The notes under the pieces were generated by a model that worked only from the letters and a program-made list of their open reading frames with translations, was not told the DNA's origin and made no database searches. A program made the position numbers and the translations under genes. From Scalindua sp964344685 (GTDB lineage: Bacteria > Planctomycetota > Brocadiia > Brocadiales > Scalinduaceae), in the NCBI GenBank assembly GCA_964344685.1, contig CAYFOK010000002.1, positions 186,001 to 250,000 of the forward strand: a stretch of 64,000 nucleotides of DNA, in the 5' to 3' direction. Shown here one piece after another: positions 53,524 through 62,607 of the stretch (its first letter is position 1; every line of letters begins with the position of its first letter).

Positions 53524-55785
53524 ATGACAATTGAATTGTGCGAGAAACTATATAAGGATTTAGCTGAAAAACACCAGAGGGCAAGAGCAGCTCTGGGGAG
53601 AGGACTGACACTTACGGAAAAAATCCTTTATTCGCATATGAGACCGGAGGAGATAAAACCATATACTCGAAAGGAATCAAATGTGGATTTGTATCCGGAC
53701 AGGGTTGCTATGCAGGATGCGACTGCTCAGATGGCGATATTACAATTTATGTCATCAGGCGTACCATCAGTGCAGGTGCCTACTACAGTCCATTGCGATC
53801 ACTTGATTCTGGCACATCAGGGTGTAAAAGATGATCTTCCTACAGCAAAAATGACAAATAAGGAGGTTTATGATTTTCTCTCCTCTGCTGCTAAAAAATA
53901 CGGTATGGGCTTCTGGGATCCCGGGGCAGGAATCATCCATCAGGTAGTTTTGGAAAATTATGCGTTTCCCGGTGGTCTGCTTATTGGTACCGACTCACAC
54001 ACTCCCAATGGGGGAGGTTTGGGTATGCTGGCAATTGGTGTGGGTGGTGCTGATGCAGTAGATGTTATGGTAGGTCTTCCTTTTGGTCTAAAGTGGCCTG
54101 GTGTTATAGGTATAAAATTAACCGGCAAACTATCCGGCTGGTCATCTCCCAAGGATGTTATCCTGAGAGTAATGAAAGAGCTTACTGTCAAAGGAGGCAC
54201 TGGTTCAGTTGTCGAATATTTCGGGGACGGCACAGCTTCGATTTCATGTACGGGTAAAGCTACTATCTGTAATATGGGAGCAGAGCATGGTGCTACAACA
54301 TCTACATTTCCATTCGATTCTAGGATGTCAGATTACCTGAAAATTACAGACAGGTCTGACATAGCTGCTTTAGCGGAGGAATATTCAGAGTATTTCAGAG
54401 CTGACGACGAGGTATTTGCAGATCCTTATAAATATTATGATAAAATTATTGAAATAAATTTATCAGAACTTGAGCCGCTGGTTTGCGGTCCTCATACACC
54501 TGATAAGGTACGTTCAGTAACAGAGTTCAAAGATGAAATAGTTAAGGAAGATTATCCTGATAACATTAAATTTACCCTTATCGGTTCCTGCACCAACTCA
54601 TCTTACGAAGACATGGGACGTGCAGCTGCCGTGGCAAAGGATGCGGTCGACAAGGGTTTGAAGCTGGCAATACCACTACTGGTTACACCGGGATCAAACC
54701 TGATAGAAGATACTATTAAACGTGATGGGCAGATGAAAGCCCTGACTGATGCTGGTGCAACCGTATTGGCCAATGCTTGCGGTCCATGTATAGGTCAGTG
54801 GAAGCGGACCGATATCAAAAAAGGTGAGAGAAACACTATTGTGACTTCTTACAATAGAAATTTTCGTGCCCGCAATGACGGCAATACAGAGACGCTTTCA
54901 TTTATCAGCTCTCCTGAAATTGTAACAGCTTTTGCTTTCTCAGGCTTGCTCTCTTTCAATCCGATGAAAGACAAATTAAAGACTGCTTCAGGACAGGAAG
55001 TGAAGCTGGAAGAACCATTTGCGGAAGAGCTGCCATCTGCTGGATTTGCCGGATCCGGTAAAGGCTATGTACCGCCTGTGGAGGATGGCTCGAAAATAGA
55101 GATTGCTATCAATCCTGAATCAGAGCGTCTTCAGGTCTTGGCTCCTTTTGCACCGTGGGATGGTAATGACTTTATTGACGTTCCTCTGCTATTAAAAGCT
55201 TCAGGAAAATGTACTACTGATCACATTTCCCCTGCGGGGCCGTGGCTGAAGTTCAGGGGGCATCTGGACCGTATCTCAGATAATGCCTTTTTTGGTGCTG
55301 TAAACGCATTTGATGGTTCAGCTGGTACAGGGAAAAACCTTTTCACCGGTGAGAGAGGCATAAGATTTTCAGATATTGCACGTGATTACAGGGAGCGTGG
55401 AATTTCATGGATAGTTGTAGGTGATGAAAACTATGGGGAGGGTTCTTCGCGTGAACACGCTGCCATGTCTCCAAGGTTTCTTGGTGCCGTAGCAGTAATT
55501 GTCCGTTCGTTCGCCAGGATACATGAGACTAATTTAAAGAAACAGGGTATTATCCCTCTGACATTTATTGATCCAGTGGACTATGAAAAGTTCTGTGAGG
55601 ATGATAAGGTGTCGATTACTGGTTTGGACGGCCTGACTCCGGGCAATAATGTTTCCGTTATAATCAAGCACAGTGACGGAACAGTAGAGAATATAGAAAC
55701 GAAACATACTATGTCAGAGCAGCAGATAGAATGGTTCCGAGCAGGATCTGCTCTGAACAAGATTGCTAAGGATCTGGAAGGGTAA
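53524..55785 (+). CDS. acn: Aconitate hydratase
   Basis: A 753-residue aconitase of the mitochondrial-type length. The three cluster cysteines are in GSCTNSS (about residue 358) and ANACGPCIGQW (near 420). The C-terminal swivel domain carries the GDENYGEGSSREHAAMSPRF motif. It interconverts citrate and isocitrate via cis-aconitate in the TCA cycle. AAGGGGG lies before the ATG. It has no neighbouring TCA genes. Confidence 0.95.
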   Translation: MTIELCEKLYKDLAEKHQRARAALGRGLTLTEKILYSHMRPEEIKPYTRKESNVDLYPDRVAMQDATAQMAILQFMSSGVPSVQVPTTVHCDHLILAHQGVKDDLPTAKMTNKEVYDFLSSAAKKYGMGFWDPGAGIIHQVVLENYAFPGGLLIGTDSHTPNGGGLGMLAIGVGGADAVDVMVGLPFGLKWPGVIGIKLTGKLSGWSSPKDVILRVMKELTVKGGTGSVVEYFGDGTASISCTGKATICNMGAEHGATTSTFPFDSRMSDYLKITDRSDIAALAEEYSEYFRADDEVFADPYKYYDKIIEINLSELEPLVCGPHTPDKVRSVTEFKDEIVKEDYPDNIKFTLIGSCTNSSYEDMGRAAAVAKDAVDKGLKLAIPLLVTPGSNLIEDTIKRDGQMKALTDAGATVLANACGPCIGQWKRTDIKKGERNTIVTSYNRNFRARNDGNTETLSFISSPEIVTAFAFSGLLSFNPMKDKLKTASGQEVKLEEPFAEELPSAGFAGSGKGYVPPVEDGSKIEIAINPESERLQVLAPFAPWDGNDFIDVPLLLKASGKCTTDHISPAGPWLKFRGHLDRISDNAFFGAVNAFDGSAGTGKNLFTGERGIRFSDIARDYRERGISWIVVGDENYGEGSSREHAAMSPRFLGAVAVIVRSFARIHETNLKKQGIIPLTFIDPVDYEKFCEDDKVSITGLDGLTPGNNVSVIIKHSDGTVENIETKHTMSEQQIEWFRAGSALNKIAKDLEG

Positions 55786-55910
55786 TTTCAGGGGAAATCC
55801 TTGACTTATGACCCGGATTATAGTAGTTATTGGGCAAAAGAACCGAATATGCTTTCATCTGTCCGTGATTTTTTCTGGAAATAAATAAATTTCATAATTT
55901 TCAATCCTTA

Positions 55911-56969
55911 ATGCAAGACAGTGCAACCACATTTAGAAAAAAGCTAATTCTTTCCCTGATCCTTTTTATTGTTGTTTTGTTGTCAGGCACTTCAGGTTAC
56001 TATTTTATTGAGGGATGGGAAGTATTTGATTCCCTGTATATGACTGTTATTACCCTTTCAACCGTAGGGTTTCATGAAATAGAACCACTTTCAAGAATGG
56101 GAAAGGCCTTTACTATCGGCCTGATATTTTTTAGTCTGGGTGTTGTTGCATTTGCAGTAAATTACGGGCTAAAGGCTATTTTTGAAGGTGAAATTCAGGA
56201 TGTATTCGGGAGGAGAAAATTGAAAAAAACATTAGAGTCGATTCAAAACCACTACATTGTCTGTGGTTACGGCCGTATGGGGAAGGTGATCTGCACTGAA
56301 TTAAAACAGAAGGGGATCCCATTTGTTATAGTGGAAAAAGAACATCCGGAACTTGATGTAGATGATGATGCTATAATAATCTATGGAGATGCAACAAGAG
56401 ACGATCTTCTTAGGAACGTAGGAATAAAAAAGGCAAAAGGGCTTATATCAGTCCTTGATTCAGATGCCCAGAACCTTTACGTTGTGCTCAGTGCGAGGGG
56501 GCTTAATAAGAATCTCTTCATTGTCGCAAGGGCAAATGAAGAGGGTGCAGATTACAAACTGACAAGAGCCGGTGCGGATAAGGTCGTCTCTCCATATCAT
56601 ATTGGAGGAATCAGGATCGCCCATACCATACTTAAGCCAACTGTAGTAGACTTTCTGGAACTGACAGCCAAATCCGGTAATATGGAAATTCAAATAGAAG
56701 AGGTGGTAGTAGAAGAGGCGTCAGCATTGGCAGGCAAAACCATCAAAGATGCAGACATTAGAGCAAAAAACTGGGTTGTCATTGTAGCCCTGAAAAAAGA
56801 TAAAGGGAAAATATTGTTTAACCCTCGTGCTCATACTCTGATAGAGGCTGGAGACAAGGTGGCAGTGATTGGAGAACCGGAGCACTTCAGCCAGTTTGAA
56901 AAAATGGCCAAGGGGAAAAAGAAATCAGACCCTTCAGATAAATCATCTACTGTTCTTCCTGAATTTTGA
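55911..56969 (+). CDS. Two-helix K+ channel with RCK/TrkA domain
   Basis: A 352-residue channel with two membrane helices (about 12-28 and 65-88) around a pore loop, with selectivity filter TVGF (residues 51-54). An RCK/TrkA-N domain follows with YIVCGYGRMGKVIC (GxGxxG near residue 120), and then a TrkA-C domain (near 235-330). This is an MthK/Kch-type channel opened by ligand binding to the RCK ring. The filter has F where most K+ channels have Y (GYG). Confidence 0.9.
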   Translation: MQDSATTFRKKLILSLILFIVVLLSGTSGYYFIEGWEVFDSLYMTVITLSTVGFHEIEPLSRMGKAFTIGLIFFSLGVVAFAVNYGLKAIFEGEIQDVFGRRKLKKTLESIQNHYIVCGYGRMGKVICTELKQKGIPFVIVEKEHPELDVDDDAIIIYGDATRDDLLRNVGIKKAKGLISVLDSDAQNLYVVLSARGLNKNLFIVARANEEGADYKLTRAGADKVVSPYHIGGIRIAHTILKPTVVDFLELTAKSGNMEIQIEEVVVEEASALAGKTIKDADIRAKNWVVIVALKKDKGKILFNPRAHTLIEAGDKVAVIGEPEHFSQFEKMAKGKKKSDPSDKSSTVLPEF

Positions 56970-57037
56970 ATACTCTGCTTCCTCACTTATATGCTTCCCA
57001 TGCTTCTGCACGGGAATTATGGTTTGTCCAGACCATA

Positions 57038-58999
57038 TTACTGCTTTTCAATCTCAACGTAAGTGGAATTATATGTTGCGTTGCCTCCGAAATCCTGAAC
57101 AACGTCTGGTATCAGGGTGTTCGCACCTTTACCTTCACCCAGCTTAGACCACAGGCCGCCATATGCTAAGGTAACTCCCTGTTTTATATCCGTAGTAATA
57201 CGAGCCTTCATGCTCAAAGTATCCTGATCGTTTTTCAATATTACCCAATCACCATCTTTTATATCTCTCTTCTTTGCGTCTTCTTCATTAATCAGTACGA
57301 TTGGTTCTATCTCCTTCTTCCAGATATTGTGAAATTGAGAACGAGTGATACGTTTATGATTTACTGTCAGGAACTGAAAAGGATAAGAAGTCTTTTCTTC
57401 TTCATAATAGCCTGGTAGAGGTGGAAGATTAGCTTTTTCAGCCAGTTGAGAATACATTTCAATTTTCCCGGATGGAGTGAGATATTCATCTTGCGGCCTG
57501 GGCTTCATTTTGCAGAAACCATCCTGTTCCATATCATTCAGAGTAAAATCTACAGCCTTACTTCTGTTCAGGAACTCTTCGGCAACTTCATGTTCCGGTG
57601 GAAAAAGCTCTTTTGTATTCATGCCAAGAGCTTCTGAAAGTTCCTTAAAGACCTGATAGTTTGGTTTTGATTCACCCAGGGGATCAATTGCCTTCTGATT
57701 TATAGAGAGGTAGTTATGATAATAACATATATGAATATCAAATGATTCCAGGAAACTCGGTGCAGGCAGGACAATGTCGGCGTAGCTGCAGGTATCATTC
57801 AAAAAGATATCATGCACAACCGTAAATAGATTTTCACTCTCCATACCCTTCTTTACCAGTGCCTGGTTCGGAAGATTTACTAGAGGATTGGTATTAAATA
57901 CGAAGAGAAATTTTATCTCTTCGGCTTCAAGTAGCTTCCCAAGTTGTGCCATATTGCGCATCTTCTGGCTTTTCATTTCCTCCGGGCTGATAAAGTGTTT
58001 GCCCTGTAGAAAACCAAGGTCAATTTCTCTGTCAGTATTACTGTAATGCACCCTGAACCCTCCCACCAGTGGCGGTAGGAGAGCAATCGTCCTGGCTGCT
58101 TCACCGCCGTAAAGATGTTTCTGAATACCGAACCCAAGGTGAATGAAGCTTGGCCTTAACCGATACAGATCATCTGCAAGTTCTCTAATATCTCCTGCCG
58201 GCAACTCTGTTATTCTTGAAACTCTCTCAAGGTTAAAATCCTTAGCAACTTTTCTGAACTGTTCAAAACCGTGTGTATATTTTGCTACATGCTCCTTATC
58301 GTACATGTTGTTTGTTATCAGGTAATTTGCAATTCCCAGTGCAAGGACACCGTCAGTGTTTGGCTTGATGGCAAGATGCTTGCCAAGCTGGCCTGTCTTC
58401 AATGGATCAATGACGTAGAACTTTGCCCCGTTACGAATAGCCTTTTTTACCATATTGTATCCGTGAAGGTTGCTCCATGGTCCGTTCAACCCCCAGAAGA
58501 TAATGAGCTTGGAAGAGGGTATTTCTTCCGGATCAAGCCCCCAGAATCCACCATATACATACTGCATGGCCGTTCGTCCTGCATTTGAACATACTGTTGG
58601 TGAGCAGTTACTGGTACCCAGTGTAGTGAAGATCCGTTGAGGCAATTGCTTATTAAGCAGTCCCATATGGCCATAATAGTGAAATGGCAATATGGCCTCT
58701 GCCCCGTGTCTTGTTTGAACACTTTCCATCTGGTATGCAATTTCCCTGTAGGCCTCTTTCCACGTAATTTCTTTAAAGCTGTCAGTCCCCTTTTTTCCTA
58801 CTCTTTTAAGCGGATGTTTCAGACGTTCAGGTGAATATACAAATTCCAAGGCGTTCTGAATCTTCCAGCAGAGAAAACCTTGGGTGATAGGATGCTTTGG
58901 ATTACCCTGAAGCTTAACTGCTTTATCATTCTCAACCGTTGTAATCATGGCACAAGTGTCGTAGCAATCTCTTGGGCATGTATTGAAAAACTTTTCCAT
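57038..58999 (-). CDS. Molybdopterin-dependent oxidoreductase (4Fe-4S)
   Basis: About 653 residues from the ATG at 58999; the frame stays open to a TTG at 59074, but neither has a clear ribosome site. The N-terminal 4Fe-4S ligands are C8, C12, C16 and C44 (CPRDCYDTC...LCWK). The molybdopterin domains include FWGLNGPWSNLHGYN, FNTNPLVNLPNQ and the terminal guanine-dinucleotide domain with TVNHKRITRSQFHN. The family includes formate dehydrogenase, polysulfide reductase and others. No membrane anchor or electron-transfer subunit gene adjoins it, and no twin-arginine signal is seen, so it seems cytoplasmic. The substrate is unknown. Confidence 0.9.
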   Translation of the reverse strand: MEKFFNTCPRDCYDTCAMITTVENDKAVKLQGNPKHPITQGFLCWKIQNALEFVYSPERLKHPLKRVGKKGTDSFKEITWKEAYREIAYQMESVQTRHGAEAILPFHYYGHMGLLNKQLPQRIFTTLGTSNCSPTVCSNAGRTAMQYVYGGFWGLDPEEIPSSKLIIFWGLNGPWSNLHGYNMVKKAIRNGAKFYVIDPLKTGQLGKHLAIKPNTDGVLALGIANYLITNNMYDKEHVAKYTHGFEQFRKVAKDFNLERVSRITELPAGDIRELADDLYRLRPSFIHLGFGIQKHLYGGEAARTIALLPPLVGGFRVHYSNTDREIDLGFLQGKHFISPEEMKSQKMRNMAQLGKLLEAEEIKFLFVFNTNPLVNLPNQALVKKGMESENLFTVVHDIFLNDTCSYADIVLPAPSFLESFDIHICYYHNYLSINQKAIDPLGESKPNYQVFKELSEALGMNTKELFPPEHEVAEEFLNRSKAVDFTLNDMEQDGFCKMKPRPQDEYLTPSGKIEMYSQLAEKANLPPLPGYYEEEKTSYPFQFLTVNHKRITRSQFHNIWKKEIEPIVLINEEDAKKRDIKDGDWVILKNDQDTLSMKARITTDIKQGVTLAYGGLWSKLGEGKGANTLIPDVVQDFGGNATYNSTYVEIEKQ

Positions 59000-59151
59000 G
59001 GTTGTATCAGATAAATTTTTTACATTTGTCCTTCCCGCTTCCGAGCGGATGACATGTGTCCAGACTTTTATCAAAATTAAGATAAAGAAGATTCTATCAT
59101 AATAACGCGATTAATGAAAATGTTTTGATCTATCTTCGCACAAAATAGCCG

Positions 59152-59832
59152 TTATCTGAACATTTTAATCAAACATAGTTCTACTGCGTCTAAACTGTAC
59201 TCAATGTCGCCGCTATCATAATGCCTTAAGAGACTTGGCTGTAGTTTGTACCTCTTGGGGATTATATCTCTAAAGCAGGAATTGCATACCCTGTAGTTAG
59301 CCTTTCTTTCTACAAGAGCCTTATCAATAAGTTTTTCCTCAGTATTGTGGCGGGAACAGATAAATGCGAGATCTTGGAACATACCTGTCTTTACTATTCT
59401 CAGGAAATGACAATTTTTTTTATGCAAAATACCAGTAAATGGTTCAATGATCCATCCGTAGTATTTACAGCATTTTGCCCTGCAGTGGTCGTGGTCTATA
59501 TTCTCTAAGTTACAATTTTCACATTTTACAAACCCTTTGTTAAATGCTAAGTCAAGATCTGAACATAACAGATAATCATGAGAGTCAGTATTCTCCAGTA
59601 ACTCACAGTTTCTGGAGTGGAGTATTCTCTCTTCTTCTGCATCTTCGTGCCTATTTATAATCCCTATTGCCTTGATAAACAGAGTGCAGCAATAGTTCTG
59701 ACATTTTGTTTCTTTTTCATTAGTAACCCCTGAATATCCTGTTTTTTGCGCAAATACTGCTCCTGCTATAACCAAGATTATAATTATGCTCTGCCAACCG
59801 GCTATTTTGGAAAAACCTGTATCTTTCTTCAT
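59152..59832 (-). CDS. Exported or membrane-anchored cysteine-rich protein
   Basis: A 226-residue protein with one N-terminal hydrophobic segment (WQSIIIILVIAGAVFAQ). About sixteen cysteines lie downstream, in CCTL, CENCNLENIDHDHC, KCCKYYG and CNSCF type groups. The repeated 'HSRNCELLENT'/'HKKNCHFLRIV' lines suggest an internal duplication of a metal-binding unit. None has the CXXCH spacing of c-type haem, so it is not a cytochrome. AGGAGG stands before the ATG. I do not recognise the family. Confidence 0.65.
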   Translation of the reverse strand: MKKDTGFSKIAGWQSIIIILVIAGAVFAQKTGYSGVTNEKETKCQNYCCTLFIKAIGIINRHEDAEEERILHSRNCELLENTDSHDYLLCSDLDLAFNKGFVKCENCNLENIDHDHCRAKCCKYYGWIIEPFTGILHKKNCHFLRIVKTGMFQDLAFICSRHNTEEKLIDKALVERKANYRVCNSCFRDIIPKRYKLQPSLLRHYDSGDIEYSLDAVELCLIKMFR

Positions 59833-60072
59833 GTTATTTACGCCTCCTCTTTTATACTACAGCCTTTCTGTTTTTTTTTCCACACTCTTTGTGTATTTCG
59901 CCCTTCTTAATAGATTCTTTGTCAGGTCATCATGTTGATTGAAGCTGGAAGGAGTTGTTTCTATAAAAGTTTTTTTAGTATAATTTAAGAGCGGTTTTTC
60001 ATATACTACGATTTCTAGTAGATGCATTCACCCGAGCGATTTAAAATATTGAAGGTTTTCCGGGAGAAGATA

Positions 60073-60633
60073 ATGTCTATTGCGGTAGTAGTTAAAAAAG
60101 ATAATAAAATAGTTATTGGTGCGGATACATTACAGTGTTTTGATTCTAATATGGCTAGTGACGATAATCTGTACGAATCCAAGTTAAGACGTATAGGTTC
60201 TGCCATACTTGCCGGTGCCGGATGGGGCCTGTATGATAATATTCTGGATGATTATCTGAAAGGTAAAAAATCTGTCAGGTTAACAACAAAACAGAAGATT
60301 TTTCAGTTTTTTAAGAAGCTGTGGCCTGTCTTACATGAAAAATACTCATTTGTTAAAAATCAATGTGATGATGCTGAGTCACCGTTTGGTGAGCTGGACT
60401 CATCATTCCTGATAGCCACGAAAAAACAAATTTTTTTTGTTTCGTCAAACATGTGTGTAACAGAGTTCCAGAAATTTTACGCTATCGGAGCCGGCCGTGA
60501 TTATGCGATTGGTGCGATGCACGTTCTGTATGATCAGAAAAAAAGTGCGGAGGAAATAGCCAGACTGGCTATAGAGGCCGCCATTTCAAATAATGTGTAC
60601 TGCGGTGGACACATTGAAATAAAGGAACTGTGA
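60073..60633 (+). CDS. Proteasome-like Ntn hydrolase
   Basis: About 186 residues from the ATG at 60073, which has GGGAGAAG upstream; the frame is open from 60022. MSIAVVVKKDNKIVIGADTLQ matches the first strands of proteasome beta and HslV subunits, with the nucleophile position at Ser2 or nearby. Later come AGAGWGLYDN, FVSSNM and IGAGRDYAIGAMHVLYD, the pattern of an Ntn-hydrolase core. A second gene of this fold, hslV, is in the window, but this protein has no ATPase partner beside it. Activity and substrate are unknown. Confidence 0.75.
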   Translation: MSIAVVVKKDNKIVIGADTLQCFDSNMASDDNLYESKLRRIGSAILAGAGWGLYDNILDDYLKGKKSVRLTTKQKIFQFFKKLWPVLHEKYSFVKNQCDDAESPFGELDSSFLIATKKQIFFVSSNMCVTEFQKFYAIGAGRDYAIGAMHVLYDQKKSAEEIARLAIEAAISNNVYCGGHIEIKEL

Positions 60634-60773
60634 AGTACAGATATTCTAGACGGGAATACGGTTCATCAGAGATCAAAACAGATTAGTACAGAAAAAAAAT
60701 ATAACCTGTGAGGAATAGCGAATAATTGATATTAAATATCAATGATGTGAGCCAGGTTGCAACAACTGACGAA

Positions 60774-61223
60774 TTAAGAAGGTTTACTATCTACTGTAGT
60801 CTTAAGGGCAGTTTCCAATGTTTTAAGTAGTACGGGATTTTGTCTGATTTGTATTATTCCGTGGAGCCACATCTCCCTCTCGGATGGCAGAAGTTCAGAT
60901 TTGCCGATTGCCTGTTCAAAATTTTTAAGAAACTTTTCTGTGATATTAGCCGGCACATTTTCTCCCCGAGTAACAGTGCTATCCTCAGTATGGCTGGCAG
61001 CTTCCATCTGCTGAATACCTTTTTTTGTTAGCCATGCACAGTATGAATCAGAATCAACTAGTCCTGCCGAGATGAGTTCTTTCAGCGGCTTCCTGATATT
61101 TTTCTCTTTATAGTCGTATTCCTCTATCAGGGCCTCAAGTGTTTTTACTTGACTGGTACCGTACTCTTTCCAGAGGTTATAAAGATTTATCAGTATGAAT
61201 TTTTGAAAGGGAGTTATCTGCAT
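60774..61223 (-). CDS. Winged-helix-like small protein
   Basis: A 149-residue protein whose N-terminal 75 residues look like a winged helix (KFILINLYNLWKEYGTS, TLEALIEEYDYKEKNIRKPLKELISAGLVDS, YCAWLTKKGIQQME). The remaining half is acidic and helical. It could be a transcription regulator. It lies next to the universal stress gene on the same strand. Confidence 0.6.
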   Translation of the reverse strand: MQITPFQKFILINLYNLWKEYGTSQVKTLEALIEEYDYKEKNIRKPLKELISAGLVDSDSYCAWLTKKGIQQMEAASHTEDSTVTRGENVPANITEKFLKNFEQAIGKSELLPSEREMWLHGIIQIRQNPVLLKTLETALKTTVDSKPS

Positions 61224-61259
61224 AGGTTCGATTAATGGTCCTGGCTGTCCGGGGAAGAG

Positions 61260-61700
61260 TTATTTCTGATCAAGTGTTGGTATCACAAGGACAGGACAAG
61301 AAGTGCTTCTCAACACTCCTTCACTTACGCTACCAAATATCATGTGATGAACGCCTCCATGTCCATGGGTACCAATAATAATTATATCAGTTTCCAGCTG
61401 CTTAGATTTCTGGAGGATAACATCTACAACTGAGCCTTGAGCGAGCAGCCCTTTTGTATCTATCTCTGATTTCCTGAGTTCGTTCACCTCTTCCTGCAGG
61501 TTTTTATACTCCTGGGGAAATCTCTGTGAACCCAGATCGTTTGTGTCATGTGAATTCAGTTCTTCATCCAGGAAATCCGGATCATCTTCAACAACATGGA
61601 GTAAACATACTTTAGCTGGCAATGCCAATGCCAGAGTTTTTGCTTTCTCTATTATCTTTTGAGAGGCGCTGGATAAATCAATCGCAACCAAAATATTCAT
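61260..61700 (-). CDS. Universal stress protein (UspA family)
   Basis: About 146 residues from the internal ATG at 61700, which has AAGG 8 bases upstream; the frame also reaches back to 61715. It has the Usp opening ILVAIDLSSAS and the nucleotide-binding GTHGHGG...FGSVSEGVLRSTSCPVLVIP, which matches the G-2x-G-9x-G(S/T) motif, so it probably binds ATP. It is downstream of nothing on its strand and upstream of the winged-helix gene. Confidence 0.92.
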   Translation of the reverse strand: MNILVAIDLSSASQKIIEKAKTLALALPAKVCLLHVVEDDPDFLDEELNSHDTNDLGSQRFPQEYKNLQEEVNELRKSEIDTKGLLAQGSVVDVILQKSKQLETDIIIIGTHGHGGVHHMIFGSVSEGVLRSTSCPVLVIPTLDQK

Positions 61701-61715
61701 TTTCAAAGCCTTCAT

Positions 61716-62143
61716 TTAAAATTGCAAAAAATTCTGGAAACGGAGCCTGTATTCAAAGATGATAGTAATACATCCGCGAGAGAAATTTATGAACCATACT
61801 AATGTCAGATTTATGTTGATTTTAAAGCTTGTAAAGATTACCGGTAAATGATAGTGATGTTGCCTTATAAAATCAACAGGAAAAATAACAGTCAACCTCA
61901 AGTATTAAACCGTTAAATTTAACCATGAGCAGAATTTGTAAATCACAAAAATTTCGGTACTTATAATAATTTTATTTTCTCTTGCAATTGTAAATAATGT
62001 TTGATACCTTTGTATCAGTAATTGTTGGTTGTACTGTAGCGGCATATTATATGTTTTTCGTATAAGTTAGGCGGCAAGGTTTTCCAATCTTGCCGCCTTT
62101 TTTTATTTGATTGCTTTTTTTATTGAAGGGAGTGGTTTTTATT
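61716..62143. other. Intergenic region with orphan terminator
   Basis: About 430 bases between divergent usp and csp genes. It contains an intrinsic terminator at 62069-62104 on the plus strand with no coding region before it in that direction, and a small hairpin TGATAC/GTATCA around 61999-62014. Whether an RNA is transcribed here cannot be shown by sequence alone. Confidence 0.5.
62069..62104 (+). terminator. Intrinsic terminator upstream of cold-shock gene
   Basis: Stem AGGCGGCAAG/CTTGCCGCCT (ten base pairs, GC-rich), a loop of ten bases (GTTTTCCAAT), then seven T. It lies 40 bases before the cold-shock ATG. No plus-strand gene precedes it within 1.4 kb. Confidence 0.85.
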
Positions 62144-62344
62144 ATGGCGACAGGAACAGTAAAATGGTTTAATGATTCAAAAGGTTTTGGCTTTATTACC
62201 CCTGAGGAAGGAGACGATGTCTTTGTTCACCATACCGCTATTCAAGCTGAGGGTTTTAAAAGCCTTTCAGAGGGGGACAAGGTAGAGTTTGATATTGAAC
62301 AGGGAGAAAAGGGTAGCAAAGCAGCAAACGTTGTCAAATTATAA
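62144..62344 (+). CDS. Cold-shock protein (CspA family)
   Basis: A 66-residue cold-shock domain starting at the ATG at 62144, with GAAGGGAG upstream. It has KWFNDSKGFGFI (RNP1) and VFVHH (RNP2), then KVEFDIEQGEKG. Such proteins melt RNA secondary structure and act as RNA chaperones. The frame can be extended to 62111, but the short start gives the standard CspA length. Confidence 0.95.
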   Translation: MATGTVKWFNDSKGFGFITPEEGDDVFVHHTAIQAEGFKSLSEGDKVEFDIEQGEKGSKAANVVKL

Positions 62345-62454
62345 GTATATGTTACAAAAAGTGCTCATACATTTTACTGTATAATTTATTGAAAAGAGTT
62401 GTATATGAAAGTATAGAGTCGTTGTAGAAAATATTGTTATAATTGTGATAGTTG

Positions 62455-62494
62455 AGTCCTCAATATCCATGAAATGGTATTGAGGACTTTTTTT
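62455..62494 (+). terminator. Intrinsic terminator after cold-shock gene
   Basis: Arms AGTCCTCAATA and TATTGAGGACT pair fully; the inner part also pairs (CCAT/ATGG) around a short loop, giving a stem of about fifteen base pairs. Seven T follow. Confidence 0.9.
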
Positions 62495-62607
62495 ATGTGT
62501 ATCCAGAAAACTGCTGGAAAGATTCGTAGTTATTTAAATGATTGATATAATGTACTAATTTCTATAATAAGATTTTCCGAAAAAAGGTAATATCAATGAA
62601 ATGTTTT

